Notes under the pieces: model-generated
Seen by the model: only the letters and a program-made list of their open reading frames with translations
Databases searched by the model: none
Told to the model about the DNA's origin: nothing
Assembly: GCA_015485155.1 (NCBI GenBank)
Contig: WFUF01000014.1
Coordinates: 124,001-188,000 of the forward strand
Direction of reading: 5' to 3'
From: Robiginitomaculum sp.
Lineage (GTDB): Bacteria; Pseudomonadota; Alphaproteobacteria; Caulobacterales; Maricaulaceae
Length of the DNA: 64,000 nucleotides
Shown here: one piece after another, positions 17,952-25,471 of the stretch
How the letters are laid out: the number at the start of each line of letters is the position of its first letter
How positions within the stretch are numbered: the stretch's first letter is position 1
Made by a program: the position numbers and the translations under genes

Positions 17952-19127
17952 ATGCGCGTACTGATCCTGGGTGGTGATGGTTTTTGTGGTTGGCCAAGTG
18001 CCCTGCATCTGTCAGAGAAAGGCCATGACGTTACCATTATCGACAATCTGTCCAGACGTAATATTGACAATGAGCTGGAAGTGGATTCTCTGACCCCTAT
18101 CCGGCCAATGAATGAACGCATTAAAGTCTGGCAGGAAGTATCAGGCAAAACTATTTCCTTTATCCGTCTGGATGTAGCCAAAGAATACGGAGCCTTGCTT
18201 GCTGTCCTGCGTGAGTTGAAACCACACAGTATTGTGCATTTTGCCGAACAGCGTGCAGCGCCTTATTCAATGAAATCTGCTTGGCATAAGCGATATACGG
18301 TAGATAATAATTTAAATGCCACCAATAATGTGCTGGCTGCGATTGTGGAATCTGAAATTGACGCGCATCTGGTTCATCTGGGCACTATGGGCGTATATGG
18401 ATATGGCACCGCAGGGGCTAAAATTCCCGAAGGCTATTTATCCGTAAAAATAGAAGACGAACAGGGAAATCTGGTGGAGCAGGAAATTCTCTACCCCGCC
18501 AATCCCGGTTCTATATACCATATGACCAAGACCCAGGATCAGTTATTTTTTGCGTTTTACAACAAGAATGACAAAATCAGAATCACAGACCTTCATCAGG
18601 GCATAGTCTGGGGCACCCAGACACCTCAGACCCGCAAGGATGAGCGCCTTATAAACCGTTTTGATTATGATGGTGATTACGGAACAGTTCTAAACCGTTT
18701 TTTAATGCAGGCAGCAGTTGGCTATCCGCTTACGGTTCATGGCACTGGCGGTCAGACCCGTGCATTCATTCACTTGCAGGACACAGTGCAATGCATTGAA
18801 CTGGCAGTAGAAAACCCGCCGCAAAAAGGCGAGAGGGTTTGTATATATAACCAGATGACCGAAACGCACAGAGTGCGTGATCTTGCACATATGATTGCTG
18901 AAAAAACTGGTGCTAAAATTGCCAATGTGAAAAATCCGCGCAACGAAGACGCCGAAAATGATTTACTGGTTGAAAATAGCCGCCTGCTTGGATTGGGCTT
19001 AAAGCCCATTACCCTGGAACAGGGCCTGATGGACGAGGTTTCACAGATTGCCCGTAAATACTCAAGCCGCTGCGATCACTCAAAAATCCCGTGTGTTTCT
19101 TATTGGAGCGACCCTGGGGCAGGCTAG
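17952..19127 (+). CDS. sqdB: UDP-sulfoquinovose synthase
   Basis: SqdB converts UDP-glucose and sulfite to UDP-sulfoquinovose, the head-group donor for sulfolipid. The 391-residue SDR-type protein starts MRVLILGGDGFCGWPSALHL and has family signatures IIDNLSRRNIDNELE, VHFAEQRAAPYSMKS, NNLNATNNVLAAI, LGTMGVYGYG, the catalytic YHMTKTQDQ and DLHQGIVWGTQTP. I use the ATG at 17952, where family members usually start; a TTG at 17934 has a better-placed GAGG and would add six residues. It follows galU. Its TAG stop is the edge of the repeat at 19125-19372, so the last residues could be repeat-derived. No glycosyltransferase follows it. Confidence 0.93.
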   Translation: MRVLILGGDGFCGWPSALHLSEKGHDVTIIDNLSRRNIDNELEVDSLTPIRPMNERIKVWQEVSGKTISFIRLDVAKEYGALLAVLRELKPHSIVHFAEQRAAPYSMKSAWHKRYTVDNNLNATNNVLAAIVESEIDAHLVHLGTMGVYGYGTAGAKIPEGYLSVKIEDEQGNLVEQEILYPANPGSIYHMTKTQDQLFFAFYNKNDKIRITDLHQGIVWGTQTPQTRKDERLINRFDYDGDYGTVLNRFLMQAAVGYPLTVHGTGGQTRAFIHLQDTVQCIELAVENPPQKGERVCIYNQMTETHRVRDLAHMIAEKTGAKIANVKNPRNEDAENDLLVENSRLLGLGLKPITLEQGLMDEVSQIARKYSSRCDHSKIPCVSYWSDPGAG

Positions 19128-19372
19128 AGCATTTTAGCAAAAGTGGGAAGTTCTTTTAATGTCCTACCGCCTAGCGGCTACTTGAGGACGGGTTTTGCGG
19201 TTGAATAAATGCGGTAAACAGGATTTGCATTTTAGCAAAAGTGGGAAGGTTTTTTGTGTCCTATCGCTTCGCTACTTGAGGACTCCTTTAATATCCTATC
19301 GCTTCGCTACTTGAGGACGGGTTATGTCCTATCGCTTCGTACTTTAAGGACAGATTTGTGGCCAAAATGCGA
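19125..19372 (+). repeat. Modular intergenic repeat, locus B
   Basis: It begins at the sqdB stop as TAGAGCATTTTAGCAAAAG followed by TGGGAAG, identical in form to locus A at rplS. GAGG- and GGGTTTTGCGGTT modules follow, then a second GATTTGCATTTTAGCAAAAG at 19222-19242. Interspersed are four copies of a small hairpin unit of the form GTCCT-(A/C)CGC...ACTTGAGGAC (about 19160-19189, 19257-19283, 19293-19320 and a degenerate one at 19325-19351). The end (GGCCAAAATGCGATA) matches the GCGGCCAAAAATGCGATA module of locus A. Confidence 0.75.
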
Positions 19373-19687
19373 TAGACAGATAAGGGCAAGTTTCAAGTAT
19401 TTTGAATCTGAAAAATTTTCCGGGCCGTAATGAAGTTCAACAACCTGGTTTTTCAGAACCCGGGGCCTGATCTAATCAAGACGACCATATTCAATGAGGT
19501 TCAAAATGCCGAACAAGGCAACGGTTCCAAGTAAAGCCCACAAAGGTGCCATTTTAATCCCCTTAAAATCCACTGTGTTTATAAATGTGTTTATAAAATC
19601 CAAGGTGTTTATCTTACTGATCTGCCCGAATATAATCAGCTTGTTTGACTTTGACCAGACCCATTGCCCACAGAATCTACAGTAATT
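19373..19687. other. Intergenic region, no gene recognised
   Basis: Between repeat locus B and the 3' end of thpR I see no convincing gene. A 63-codon plus-strand frame (19494-19685) has a mediocre start context, and part of it is made of a short A+T-rich direct repeat (GTGTTTATAAA near 19573-19595 and GGTGTTTAT near 19605). Confidence 0.4.
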
Positions 19688-20233
19688 TCAAGAGCAGGGG
19701 AACTCTGCAATAATTTCATATCGTGAAGGATGTTTGCCTAACCTTGATAAATAAAGGGCAAACTTCCTACAGGTAAAATCAAAAGCTAAAAACCCGTTAT
19801 TTTCCTGTAGATATCTGGCAATATCCTCCTGACGGGAGTTCTTGCAATAGGCCAGAGTAATATGGGGCCGGTAATTGGAAGATTGCAGCGCAATCCCGGC
19901 ACTGCGCCCGGCATTAAAGCAGTTACGAGCCAGCTCCCGCAGATTATTTTGATCATGAGTGTTGGCACCATCAGCTCCGGCCCACAACACAAATGGCTTT
20001 TTGCGGCCAAAAGTGCCAAGTCCAGACACCTGTAAATCAAGAGCAGTAAAACTTATTTGCTGTAAAGCATCTTCAAGAGCAGGAAGGTTTTGCTCAGGCA
20101 CTTCATCATAAAACTGCAAGGTAATATGAAAATTTTCCTCCGGTCGCCAGCGGGCACCGGCCAGACCGCCTTGCAAGCGCACTAATCTTTCCTGAGCCAG
20201 AGCAGGAACTTTAAGCCCGGCAAACAAACGCAT
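19688..20233 (-). CDS. thpR: RNA 2',3'-cyclic phosphodiesterase
   Basis: This is a LigT/2H phosphoesterase (181 residues), which opens RNA 2',3'-cyclic phosphates. Both catalytic HxT motifs are present: NFHITLQF and RPHITLAY. The opening MRLFAGLKVPALAQERL and GTFGRKKPFVLWAG are typical of the bacterial family. I chose the ATG at 20233 because the family starts there; the frame is open to 20287 but that part is not conserved. It is divergent from the Bax-inhibitor-like gene. Confidence 0.9.
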   Translation of the reverse strand: MRLFAGLKVPALAQERLVRLQGGLAGARWRPEENFHITLQFYDEVPEQNLPALEDALQQISFTALDLQVSGLGTFGRKKPFVLWAGADGANTHDQNNLRELARNCFNAGRSAGIALQSSNYRPHITLAYCKNSRQEDIARYLQENNGFLAFDFTCRKFALYLSRLGKHPSRYEIIAEFPCS

Positions 20234-20337
20234 GACAAATAATCCATAACTTGCAAAACGTGCTGGATTTAGACTGAGATTGCACAATTGTCACCTGCGC
20301 AGCATCCGGAAACTCTTGATTTTGGCCACAAAACAAC

Positions 20338-20366
20338 CGATATTAAGGGCAATGGTCCCAATATCG
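20338..20366 (+). promoter_or_regulatory. Hairpin in the leader of the BI-1 family gene
   Basis: CGATATT (20338-20344) pairs with AATATCG (20360-20366), with an inner GGG/CCC (20347-20349 with 20357-20359). The hairpin ends 27 bases before the ATG at 20393. A conserved RNA (ybhL motif) is known in front of genes of this family in Rhizobiales; I cannot confirm that this is the same structure. Confidence 0.35.
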
Positions 20367-20392
20367 GGATGTTGATTTTGAGGAAACTACTG

Positions 20393-21106
20393 ATGGATAA
20401 CCAACATCGCACTTTTGCTGGTGCACAAACCATGGATATGAGCACCGATCAGGGCTTACGAACATTCATGCTGGGCATATACAACCACATGATTGTTGCA
20501 ATGGGAATTACTGGTTTTGTTGCCTTCTTTTTCTCGCAATCAGCGCAATTGATGAAGGCTGCTTTTACCGCCCCACTTAGCTATGTCGTAATGTTTGCTC
20601 CGCTTGGATTTGTATTTTTTCTGGCGGCAAGAGTAAACAAGATGAGCCCTAGCGCGGCGCGCATGACCTTTTATATATTTTCCGCAGTCATGGGCGTATC
20701 CCTGTCCACGATCTTTCTTGTTTATACCGGAATGGCAATCGCGCAAATTTTCTTCATGACCGCGGCCATGTTTGGCGCGCTTAGTTTGTGGGGTTACACC
20801 ACCAAGAAAGATATTTCCGGGTGGGGCAGCTTTTTGTTCATGGGCTTGATCGGTATTATTATTGCCTCGATTGTAAACCTGTTTCTTGGCTCCAGCGCCA
20901 TTGAGTTTGCGGTTTCAGTATTAGGCTTGCTTATTTTTGCCGGTCTTACAGCCTATGATACCCAGCGACTGAAACACAGCTATTATGAACTGGCTGGCGA
21001 TGCGACCATGGCAGCAAGAGTTTCGATCATGGGTGCGCTTAGCCTGTATCTGAACTTCCTGAATATGTTCTTATTCCTGCTTAACCTGTTTGGTGGCAGA
21101 GATTAG
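20393..21106 (+). CDS. Bax inhibitor-1 / YccA family membrane protein
   Basis: The 237-residue protein has about seven hydrophobic membrane segments (for example IVAMGITGFVAFFFS, VVMFAPLGFVFFLAA, IFFMTAAMFGALSLWGY, GLIGIIIASIVNLFL, LGLLIFAGLTAYDTQRLK). The last contains the AYDTQ-type signature of the BI-1/YbhL/YccA family, proteins linked to ion leak and stress responses. I start at the ATG at 20393 with GAGGAA 7 bases upstream; the open frame extends 35 codons upstream without support. A leader hairpin lies at 20338-20366. Confidence 0.92.
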   Translation: MDNQHRTFAGAQTMDMSTDQGLRTFMLGIYNHMIVAMGITGFVAFFFSQSAQLMKAAFTAPLSYVVMFAPLGFVFFLAARVNKMSPSAARMTFYIFSAVMGVSLSTIFLVYTGMAIAQIFFMTAAMFGALSLWGYTTKKDISGWGSFLFMGLIGIIIASIVNLFLGSSAIEFAVSVLGLLIFAGLTAYDTQRLKHSYYELAGDATMAARVSIMGALSLYLNFLNMFLFLLNLFGGRD

Positions 21107-21195
21107 GAATTGAAGAAGTCTGTTGGCCATGCTGTGTTCTCGTACTAATAGGGACAGGGCATGGCCAGTATGCATATGGTACGGAATTACCTGTT

Positions 21196-21414
21196 ATGAA
21201 CATTCTGGAAACTGGATTTAGCGGCCTGGCGGAACTGGAATATGGTGATGGTGACTTTACCATTATCCGTCCCGGAGCTCACGTGTTGTGCGCTGAAACC
21301 GGACAACAGATCAGCCTGCACAATTTAAGCTATTGGTCAGTTGATCTTCAAGAAGCTTATATTGACGCCGATGCGGCAATTACACGATGGAAAACCTTGC
21401 AGGCTAAAAAATGA
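21196..21414 (+). CDS. DUF2093 domain protein
   Basis: This 72-residue protein matches the small alphaproteobacterial DUF2093 family, with LEYGDGDFTIIRPGAHVLCAETG, then ISLHNLSYWSVDLQEAY. The function is unknown; the compact fold with one Cys and a C-terminal YWSVDxQEAY block suggests a small nucleic-acid or metal-binding protein, but that is only inference. The stop overlaps the start of the M23 peptidase gene by 4 bases, so the two are translated together. Confidence 0.88.
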   Translation: MNILETGFSGLAELEYGDGDFTIIRPGAHVLCAETGQQISLHNLSYWSVDLQEAYIDADAAITRWKTLQAKK

Positions 21415-22268
21415 TCCGGGTACTTAGCCTGGTACTTATTGGCTTTTTTTCAATGGCAGCATTTGCAAAACCTGCCAAAACCCTAAAACTTTCATGCGAA
21501 GGCCCACTGGTTCAAGGGGGCTTTGTTATATGTTATTTGCCCCCGGATAGTGGGACATATGAAATTGTCTCCTCTGGCAATAAATCAAGCGCCCTGATTT
21601 CCGGTGATCGCCCAGCTTTAATCCCATTTGCCAGAAATTCCGATTTACAAGTAAGCTTACGACACAAAACCACAAATGCGGATGAGGCACCGGCGTTTGA
21701 CCCTGTTTTTCTGAATTTACAGGAATCCAAATGGGCAATTGAACGAGTTGATGGCCTGCCGCCGGGCAAAGTAACCCCGCGCACACCGGAGCAACAAAAA
21801 AGGGTTGAGGCCGACTGGCTCAAAAAACAGGCAGCATGGAAACACCGGGCGGCAGCAAGCTGGTATGATGACGGTTTTCTGGAGCCAGTTGCCAATTATC
21901 GGACATCTGGTGAATATGGCTCGCAACGCATCTTAAACGGGCAGCCCAAAAATCCGCATTTGGGCCTGGATTTTGCAGCTCCGTCAGGTACCGATATTAC
22001 TGCCCCGGCCGGTGCAATTGTCGTACTGGCAGAACCGGACATGTATTTTGAGGGCGGCCTGCTAATTCTTGATCATGGTGATGGTGTAATGAGTGTAATG
22101 CTGCATTTATCACGTCTTGATGTCAAAGTCGGCGATACAGTATCCAAGGGCGACTTAATTGGCGCAATTGGGATGACTGGCCGGGCAACGGGGCCTCATT
22201 TACATTGGGGGGTTAAAGTGCGCGGCACCTATATCAATCCAAAATTATTATTGGGCTATAAGAGATAA
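21411..22268 (+). CDS. M23 family metallopeptidase (LytM/NlpD type)
   Basis: The 285-residue protein has a signal peptide (residues 1-19, VLSLVLIGFFSMAAFA) and a C-terminal M23 domain. The zinc ligands appear as HLGLD and GPHLHWG, with typical AAPSGTDITAPAGAIVV and DHGDGVMSVMLHLS. All catalytic residues are in place, so it is probably an active cell-wall endopeptidase in the periplasm. The N-terminal beta-rich region of about 120 residues is like those found before M23 domains in other alphaproteobacteria. It overlaps the DUF2093 gene by 4 bases. Confidence 0.92.
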   Translation: MIRVLSLVLIGFFSMAAFAKPAKTLKLSCEGPLVQGGFVICYLPPDSGTYEIVSSGNKSSALISGDRPALIPFARNSDLQVSLRHKTTNADEAPAFDPVFLNLQESKWAIERVDGLPPGKVTPRTPEQQKRVEADWLKKQAAWKHRAAASWYDDGFLEPVANYRTSGEYGSQRILNGQPKNPHLGLDFAAPSGTDITAPAGAIVVLAEPDMYFEGGLLILDHGDGVMSVMLHLSRLDVKVGDTVSKGDLIGAIGMTGRATGPHLHWGVKVRGTYINPKLLLGYKR

Positions 22269-22440
22269 AAAAGATTGGGTTCCGGCTGCTAGTCATGCTT
22301 CGGGCCTTGAGCCAGTCTTTAAGTCCTGCATGCTGGAAAACAGCACTTAAAATTAGGTTTGTTTGTATCTTTTTGATACAGCTACGGCATGCATGCTGAA
22401 TATATGATGCATATTTCTCGTTAAATAGTTTATAAAAACA

Positions 22441-22785
22441 ATGGCTTGGCTTTTCAGCCTTTGGCCTCTGCTTTGCACCTTGCTGGTTATGAGCGCTATA
22501 CCGGCCATATCAACAACTTTTGGTTCGTCACAGCGACGTACGCCAAACCATAGCAAGGCTGCACCTGCTAATGTGGTCTCTAATGTGCCGATGGTAATCA
22601 AGCCTGCGCGCACCCGTATGGATACACAAAGCATAAACAGCCATAGTTCAGCATTTCTTACGCAATTGATTGCCGGGCCTGCCCCACGGGGCATTAAGGC
22701 CAATATGGTCGAAAAAAACCGGTTCCTTGCAGCTTATGGTGCTAAGATACCAGTATCGGGGTCAAGGGTAGAGAAGTGGGCCTAA
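22441..22785 (+). CDS. Possible secreted or anchored small protein
   Basis: This 114-codon frame begins with a hydrophobic stretch (residues 1-22, LFSLWPLLCTLLVMSAIPA) like a signal peptide or anchor, and continues as a basic, Ser/Pro-rich region. I know no family. It has no ribosome binding site before the ATG and a competing minus-strand frame covers the same DNA (22353-22703). It runs convergently into the next gene with a 4-base overlap. It may be a real short gene, a decayed one or chance. Confidence 0.3.
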   Translation: MAWLFSLWPLLCTLLVMSAIPAISTTFGSSQRRTPNHSKAAPANVVSNVPMVIKPARTRMDTQSINSHSSAFLTQLIAGPAPRGIKANMVEKNRFLAAYGAKIPVSGSRVEKWA

Positions 22786-23207
22786 TCCACATACCCATCG
22801 CCGCCAGCGATATCACGGCGTGCCGATACGATTGTAACAATAAACCCGGCCAATACATCAAGCAGTGCCATTACAGTTATGATGAAAAACACTGATGATG
22901 CAAAAGCTCCGAATAATAAAAATTCCACCAGACAGACAATAAACAGCACCAGTGACAGGGCATGGTTTGCAATGGCTTCACGACCGGTACTGGTGGATTT
23001 GAGCAATTCGGCAAATAACATAAGCAAAGAAATCAGTATTAACAGATCACCCGATGAAACCGTCCAGAATGTTCCAGATGCCATGGGAACATCAAACAGC
23101 TTTTTGTTTAGGTTATCGACAATGGACTGGGAGTTCTTGGCAAAGGCTCCTCCGCCGATCGCCATTACATTATAGATGACCACCGGAATCGACAGCAATG
23201 GAAACAT
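22782..23207 (-). CDS. Conserved alphaproteobacterial four-helix membrane protein
   Basis: The 141-residue product has about four hydrophobic segments (LLSIPVVIYNVMA, GDLLILISLLMLFAELL, ALSLVLFIVCLVEFLLF, SVFFIITVMALLDVLAGFIVTI) and a polar end (SARRDIAGG). I remember similar small membrane proteins with SARRD-type ends in many alphaproteobacteria, but no function. The ATG at 23207 sits 14 bases from a G-run ribosome binding site; a TTG at 23216 sits 5 bases from it and could be the true start. Confidence 0.7.
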   Translation of the reverse strand: MFPLLSIPVVIYNVMAIGGGAFAKNSQSIVDNLNKKLFDVPMASGTFWTVSSGDLLILISLLMLFAELLKSTSTGREAIANHALSLVLFIVCLVEFLLFGAFASSVFFIITVMALLDVLAGFIVTIVSARRDIAGGDGYVD

Positions 23208-23361
23208 ATTTAGCAAATCGGCCCCCCCTGGAACAACTTACAATTTGATGTGGTTACAGCAAACCTGTTTTAGAGCTTTCGTCCAGCTAATCATAAAAAC
23301 ACAAGTTTGCAAACTTGCATCCAGTTGTTTTGTGGTACTCTACCCGCAGAAACCTATCATT

Positions 23362-23417
23362 AAAATAGCGAAGCGATAGCGCACAAGAGAGCTTCCCACT
23401 TTTGCTTGCAGATGCTC
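23362..23417 (-). repeat. Modular intergenic repeat, locus C (partial)
   Basis: Read on the minus strand it starts GAGCATCTGCAAGCAAAAGT, continues GGGAAGCTCTCTTGTGCGCT, then ATCGCTTCGCTATTTTA. It matches the second half of locus A (5095-5157) over its length, with a shorter middle. It begins 4 bases after the TGA stop of the amidohydrolase gene. Confidence 0.7.
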
Positions 23418-23421
23418 ATAA

Positions 23422-25206
23422 TCATCTGCCGGCTCGTACCAGTCGCCCGGGTCTGGCACCGGTAATGGTATCATTGCAGATTATCTGCTGGCCGGAAACA
23501 AATGTTGCCCGATAGCCTGTAACCGGCTGTAACAGTCGTTGTCCGCCGGCGGGTAAGTCCTTGACCATGGTTGGAACCTTTAAGCTGAGGTTTTCATAGT
23601 CAATCACATTTATATCAGCTTTTTTTCCGACCTGTAGTCGACCCCGATCAGCAAATCCCAGATAATCAGCGCCATCGGCGCTTAACATTTGTACGGCCCG
23701 GCTAAGGGGTATGGGATTATCACTGCGCCCGCCTTTAGCTTTGGTTTTTGTCCAATAATTAAGTAGATAGGTGGGAAATGAGGCATCACAAATATAACCA
23801 ACATGGGCCCCGCCATCAGTTAGTCCCGGCAGAACAAACGGGTGGGTTAACATGGTGTGAACCGCATCATAATTCATATGGGTATAATTATATGCAGGAA
23901 AATATATTAGTGCCTTGCCATCATCCTTTAATACTTCATCATAAATCTGTTCCCATAGGCTGACCCCGGCATTGCGGGCCTTTTGGGCAATGGAGTTCTC
24001 GGCAGATTGTTCATAGTCCACCTCTCCGTCACCTTTGGGATCAAGACGGAATAATTTTTCAGCAACAAAATCAATCCCCGCAATCAGCAGATCTGCCATT
24101 GGTGGCACCGAAGAACCTGGGCCGGCCAATTGTACCGGGGTTTCAGCAAGCATTTGTTTTTTCATTGCGGGGTCGCGCAATTTTGCTACCCGCTCGGCCA
24201 GTGGCAGATCTGCTATTTCAATATAGCTGGGAAAGGCCATCAGCGGGTGAAAGGTGGATTGCAGCCCCAAAAACACGCCAATAGCGCGCGGAGCTGCCTG
24301 TAAAAATAACTCAACCCCTTCAGCTTGTAGTTTTTCGGTGCGTTTGGCTATGCGCTGCCAGTGATCGGGCACCAGATCACGCTGCATCCATGTGATTGAG
24401 GCCTTATGCCCGGGAGCAGCACGAAAATATTTTTCCAAGACATCAAATTCAGCATCAAATTGATCACCTTCGCGCTCTTGCTTAAAGTCGTTCACCGCGT
24501 GCAATACCCCGTAATCAAAATCATTAAGGGCCCTGGCAATACCTGCAAGTTCTTCGGGCGTGGCTTCGGCAGCAGGGGTTGCTGCGCCGTCCGCGCTTTT
24601 GTGAAAATCTGAACGGCCTGTAGAAAAACCAATGGCACCAGCAGCCAGTGCCTCGCGGGTTAGTTCGCGCATCCTGTTAATATCGTCACTGGTGGCGGTT
24701 TCTTCGGCGATGCCTCTGTCGCCCATAACAAATACCCGCAATGGGTCATGTGGCACCATCATGGCAAAGTCCAAAGTATGAGGTATGGCGTCAATTGCAT
24801 CCATATATTCAGGAAAGGTTTCCCAGTCCCAGGTAATGCCCTCGGACAATGCGGTTCCTGGAATGTCTTCAACCCCTTCCATCAGACGGATCAGCCTGTC
24901 ATGGTCTTCGGCCCGGCACGGGGCAAAACCAACTCCGCAATTACCGGTGACAATGGTTGTTACCCCATGATTGACCGATGGCATCAGCTCTTCGTCCCAT
25001 GAAATTTGCCCATCATAATGGGTATGCAGATCAATAAAGCCGGGGGTCACAATACAGCCCCTGGCATCAAGATTTTGTGCTGCAGAGCCGCTGCACTGGC
25101 CAATTTCGATGATTTGGCCGCCTTTTATTGCAATGTTGGCGGCAAAGGGTTCGGCCCCGGTTCCGTCAATTATGGTTCCATTTTCAATTTTAAGATCATA
25201 TTGCAT
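23422..25206 (-). CDS. N-acyl-D-amino-acid deacylase family amidohydrolase
   Basis: The 594-residue enzyme belongs to the amidohydrolase superfamily close to D-aminoacylases. It opens [18 protein letters not shown], has the metal-binding [48 protein letters not shown] and [10 protein letters not shown], and ends in the usual beta-sandwich ([20 protein letters not shown]). It would hydrolyse N-acyl-D-amino acids or related amides in the cytoplasm. I use the ATG at 25206; a GTG at 25221 is possible. It is divergent from a TonB receptor gene at 25472, which suggests that the receptor could import a related substrate. Confidence 0.88.
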   Translation of the reverse strand: MQYDLKIENGTIIDGTGAEPFAANIAIKGGQIIEIGQCSGSAAQNLDARGCIVTPGFIDLHTHYDGQISWDEELMPSVNHGVTTIVTGNCGVGFAPCRAEDHDRLIRLMEGVEDIPGTALSEGITWDWETFPEYMDAIDAIPHTLDFAMMVPHDPLRVFVMGDRGIAEETATSDDINRMRELTREALAAGAIGFSTGRSDFHKSADGAATPAAEATPEELAGIARALNDFDYGVLHAVNDFKQEREGDQFDAEFDVLEKYFRAAPGHKASITWMQRDLVPDHWQRIAKRTEKLQAEGVELFLQAAPRAIGVFLGLQSTFHPLMAFPSYIEIADLPLAERVAKLRDPAMKKQMLAETPVQLAGPGSSVPPMADLLIAGIDFVAEKLFRLDPKGDGEVDYEQSAENSIAQKARNAGVSLWEQIYDEVLKDDGKALIYFPAYNYTHMNYDAVHTMLTHPFVLPGLTDGGAHVGYICDASFPTYLLNYWTKTKAKGGRSDNPIPLSRAVQMLSADGADYLGFADRGRLQVGKKADINVIDYENLSLKVPTMVKDLPAGGQRLLQPVTGYRATFVSGQQIICNDTITGARPGRLVRAGR

Positions 25207-25471
25207 TTGCCGCCCACCCACTGGTTTTTCTTATAGCATAGGGGCTATGCAGCTGCAAAACCAGTGTCAGAATTGCTCGTGCCATACATTTCCCGTACCG
25301 GGACGAGCTAATTCCTGCCTTATATTAGCGTGTCCTAATAGACACACATTCTAGTCAATTGACAAAAATACCATAGGTCAGAGCCAAAATCCTGTCTCTC
25401 ATACAAATAAAGCAAGGGAAGCGCCTCGCTTTTGCGTATTCGCAGGGCCAATACAAAGGAGGGGCAAAATC

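Noticed and set aside
19125-19372. CRISPR array
   Set aside because: Repeated units are hairpins with irregular spacing and no uniform spacers, and no cas genes are near.
19494-19685. 63-codon plus-strand frame
   Set aside because: Weak start, A+T-rich direct repeats inside, no recognised product.
25222-25471. Cobalamin riboswitch before the TonB receptor
   Set aside because: No B12-box-like conserved sequence was visible; the same holds for 45009-45225 before the long receptor gene.
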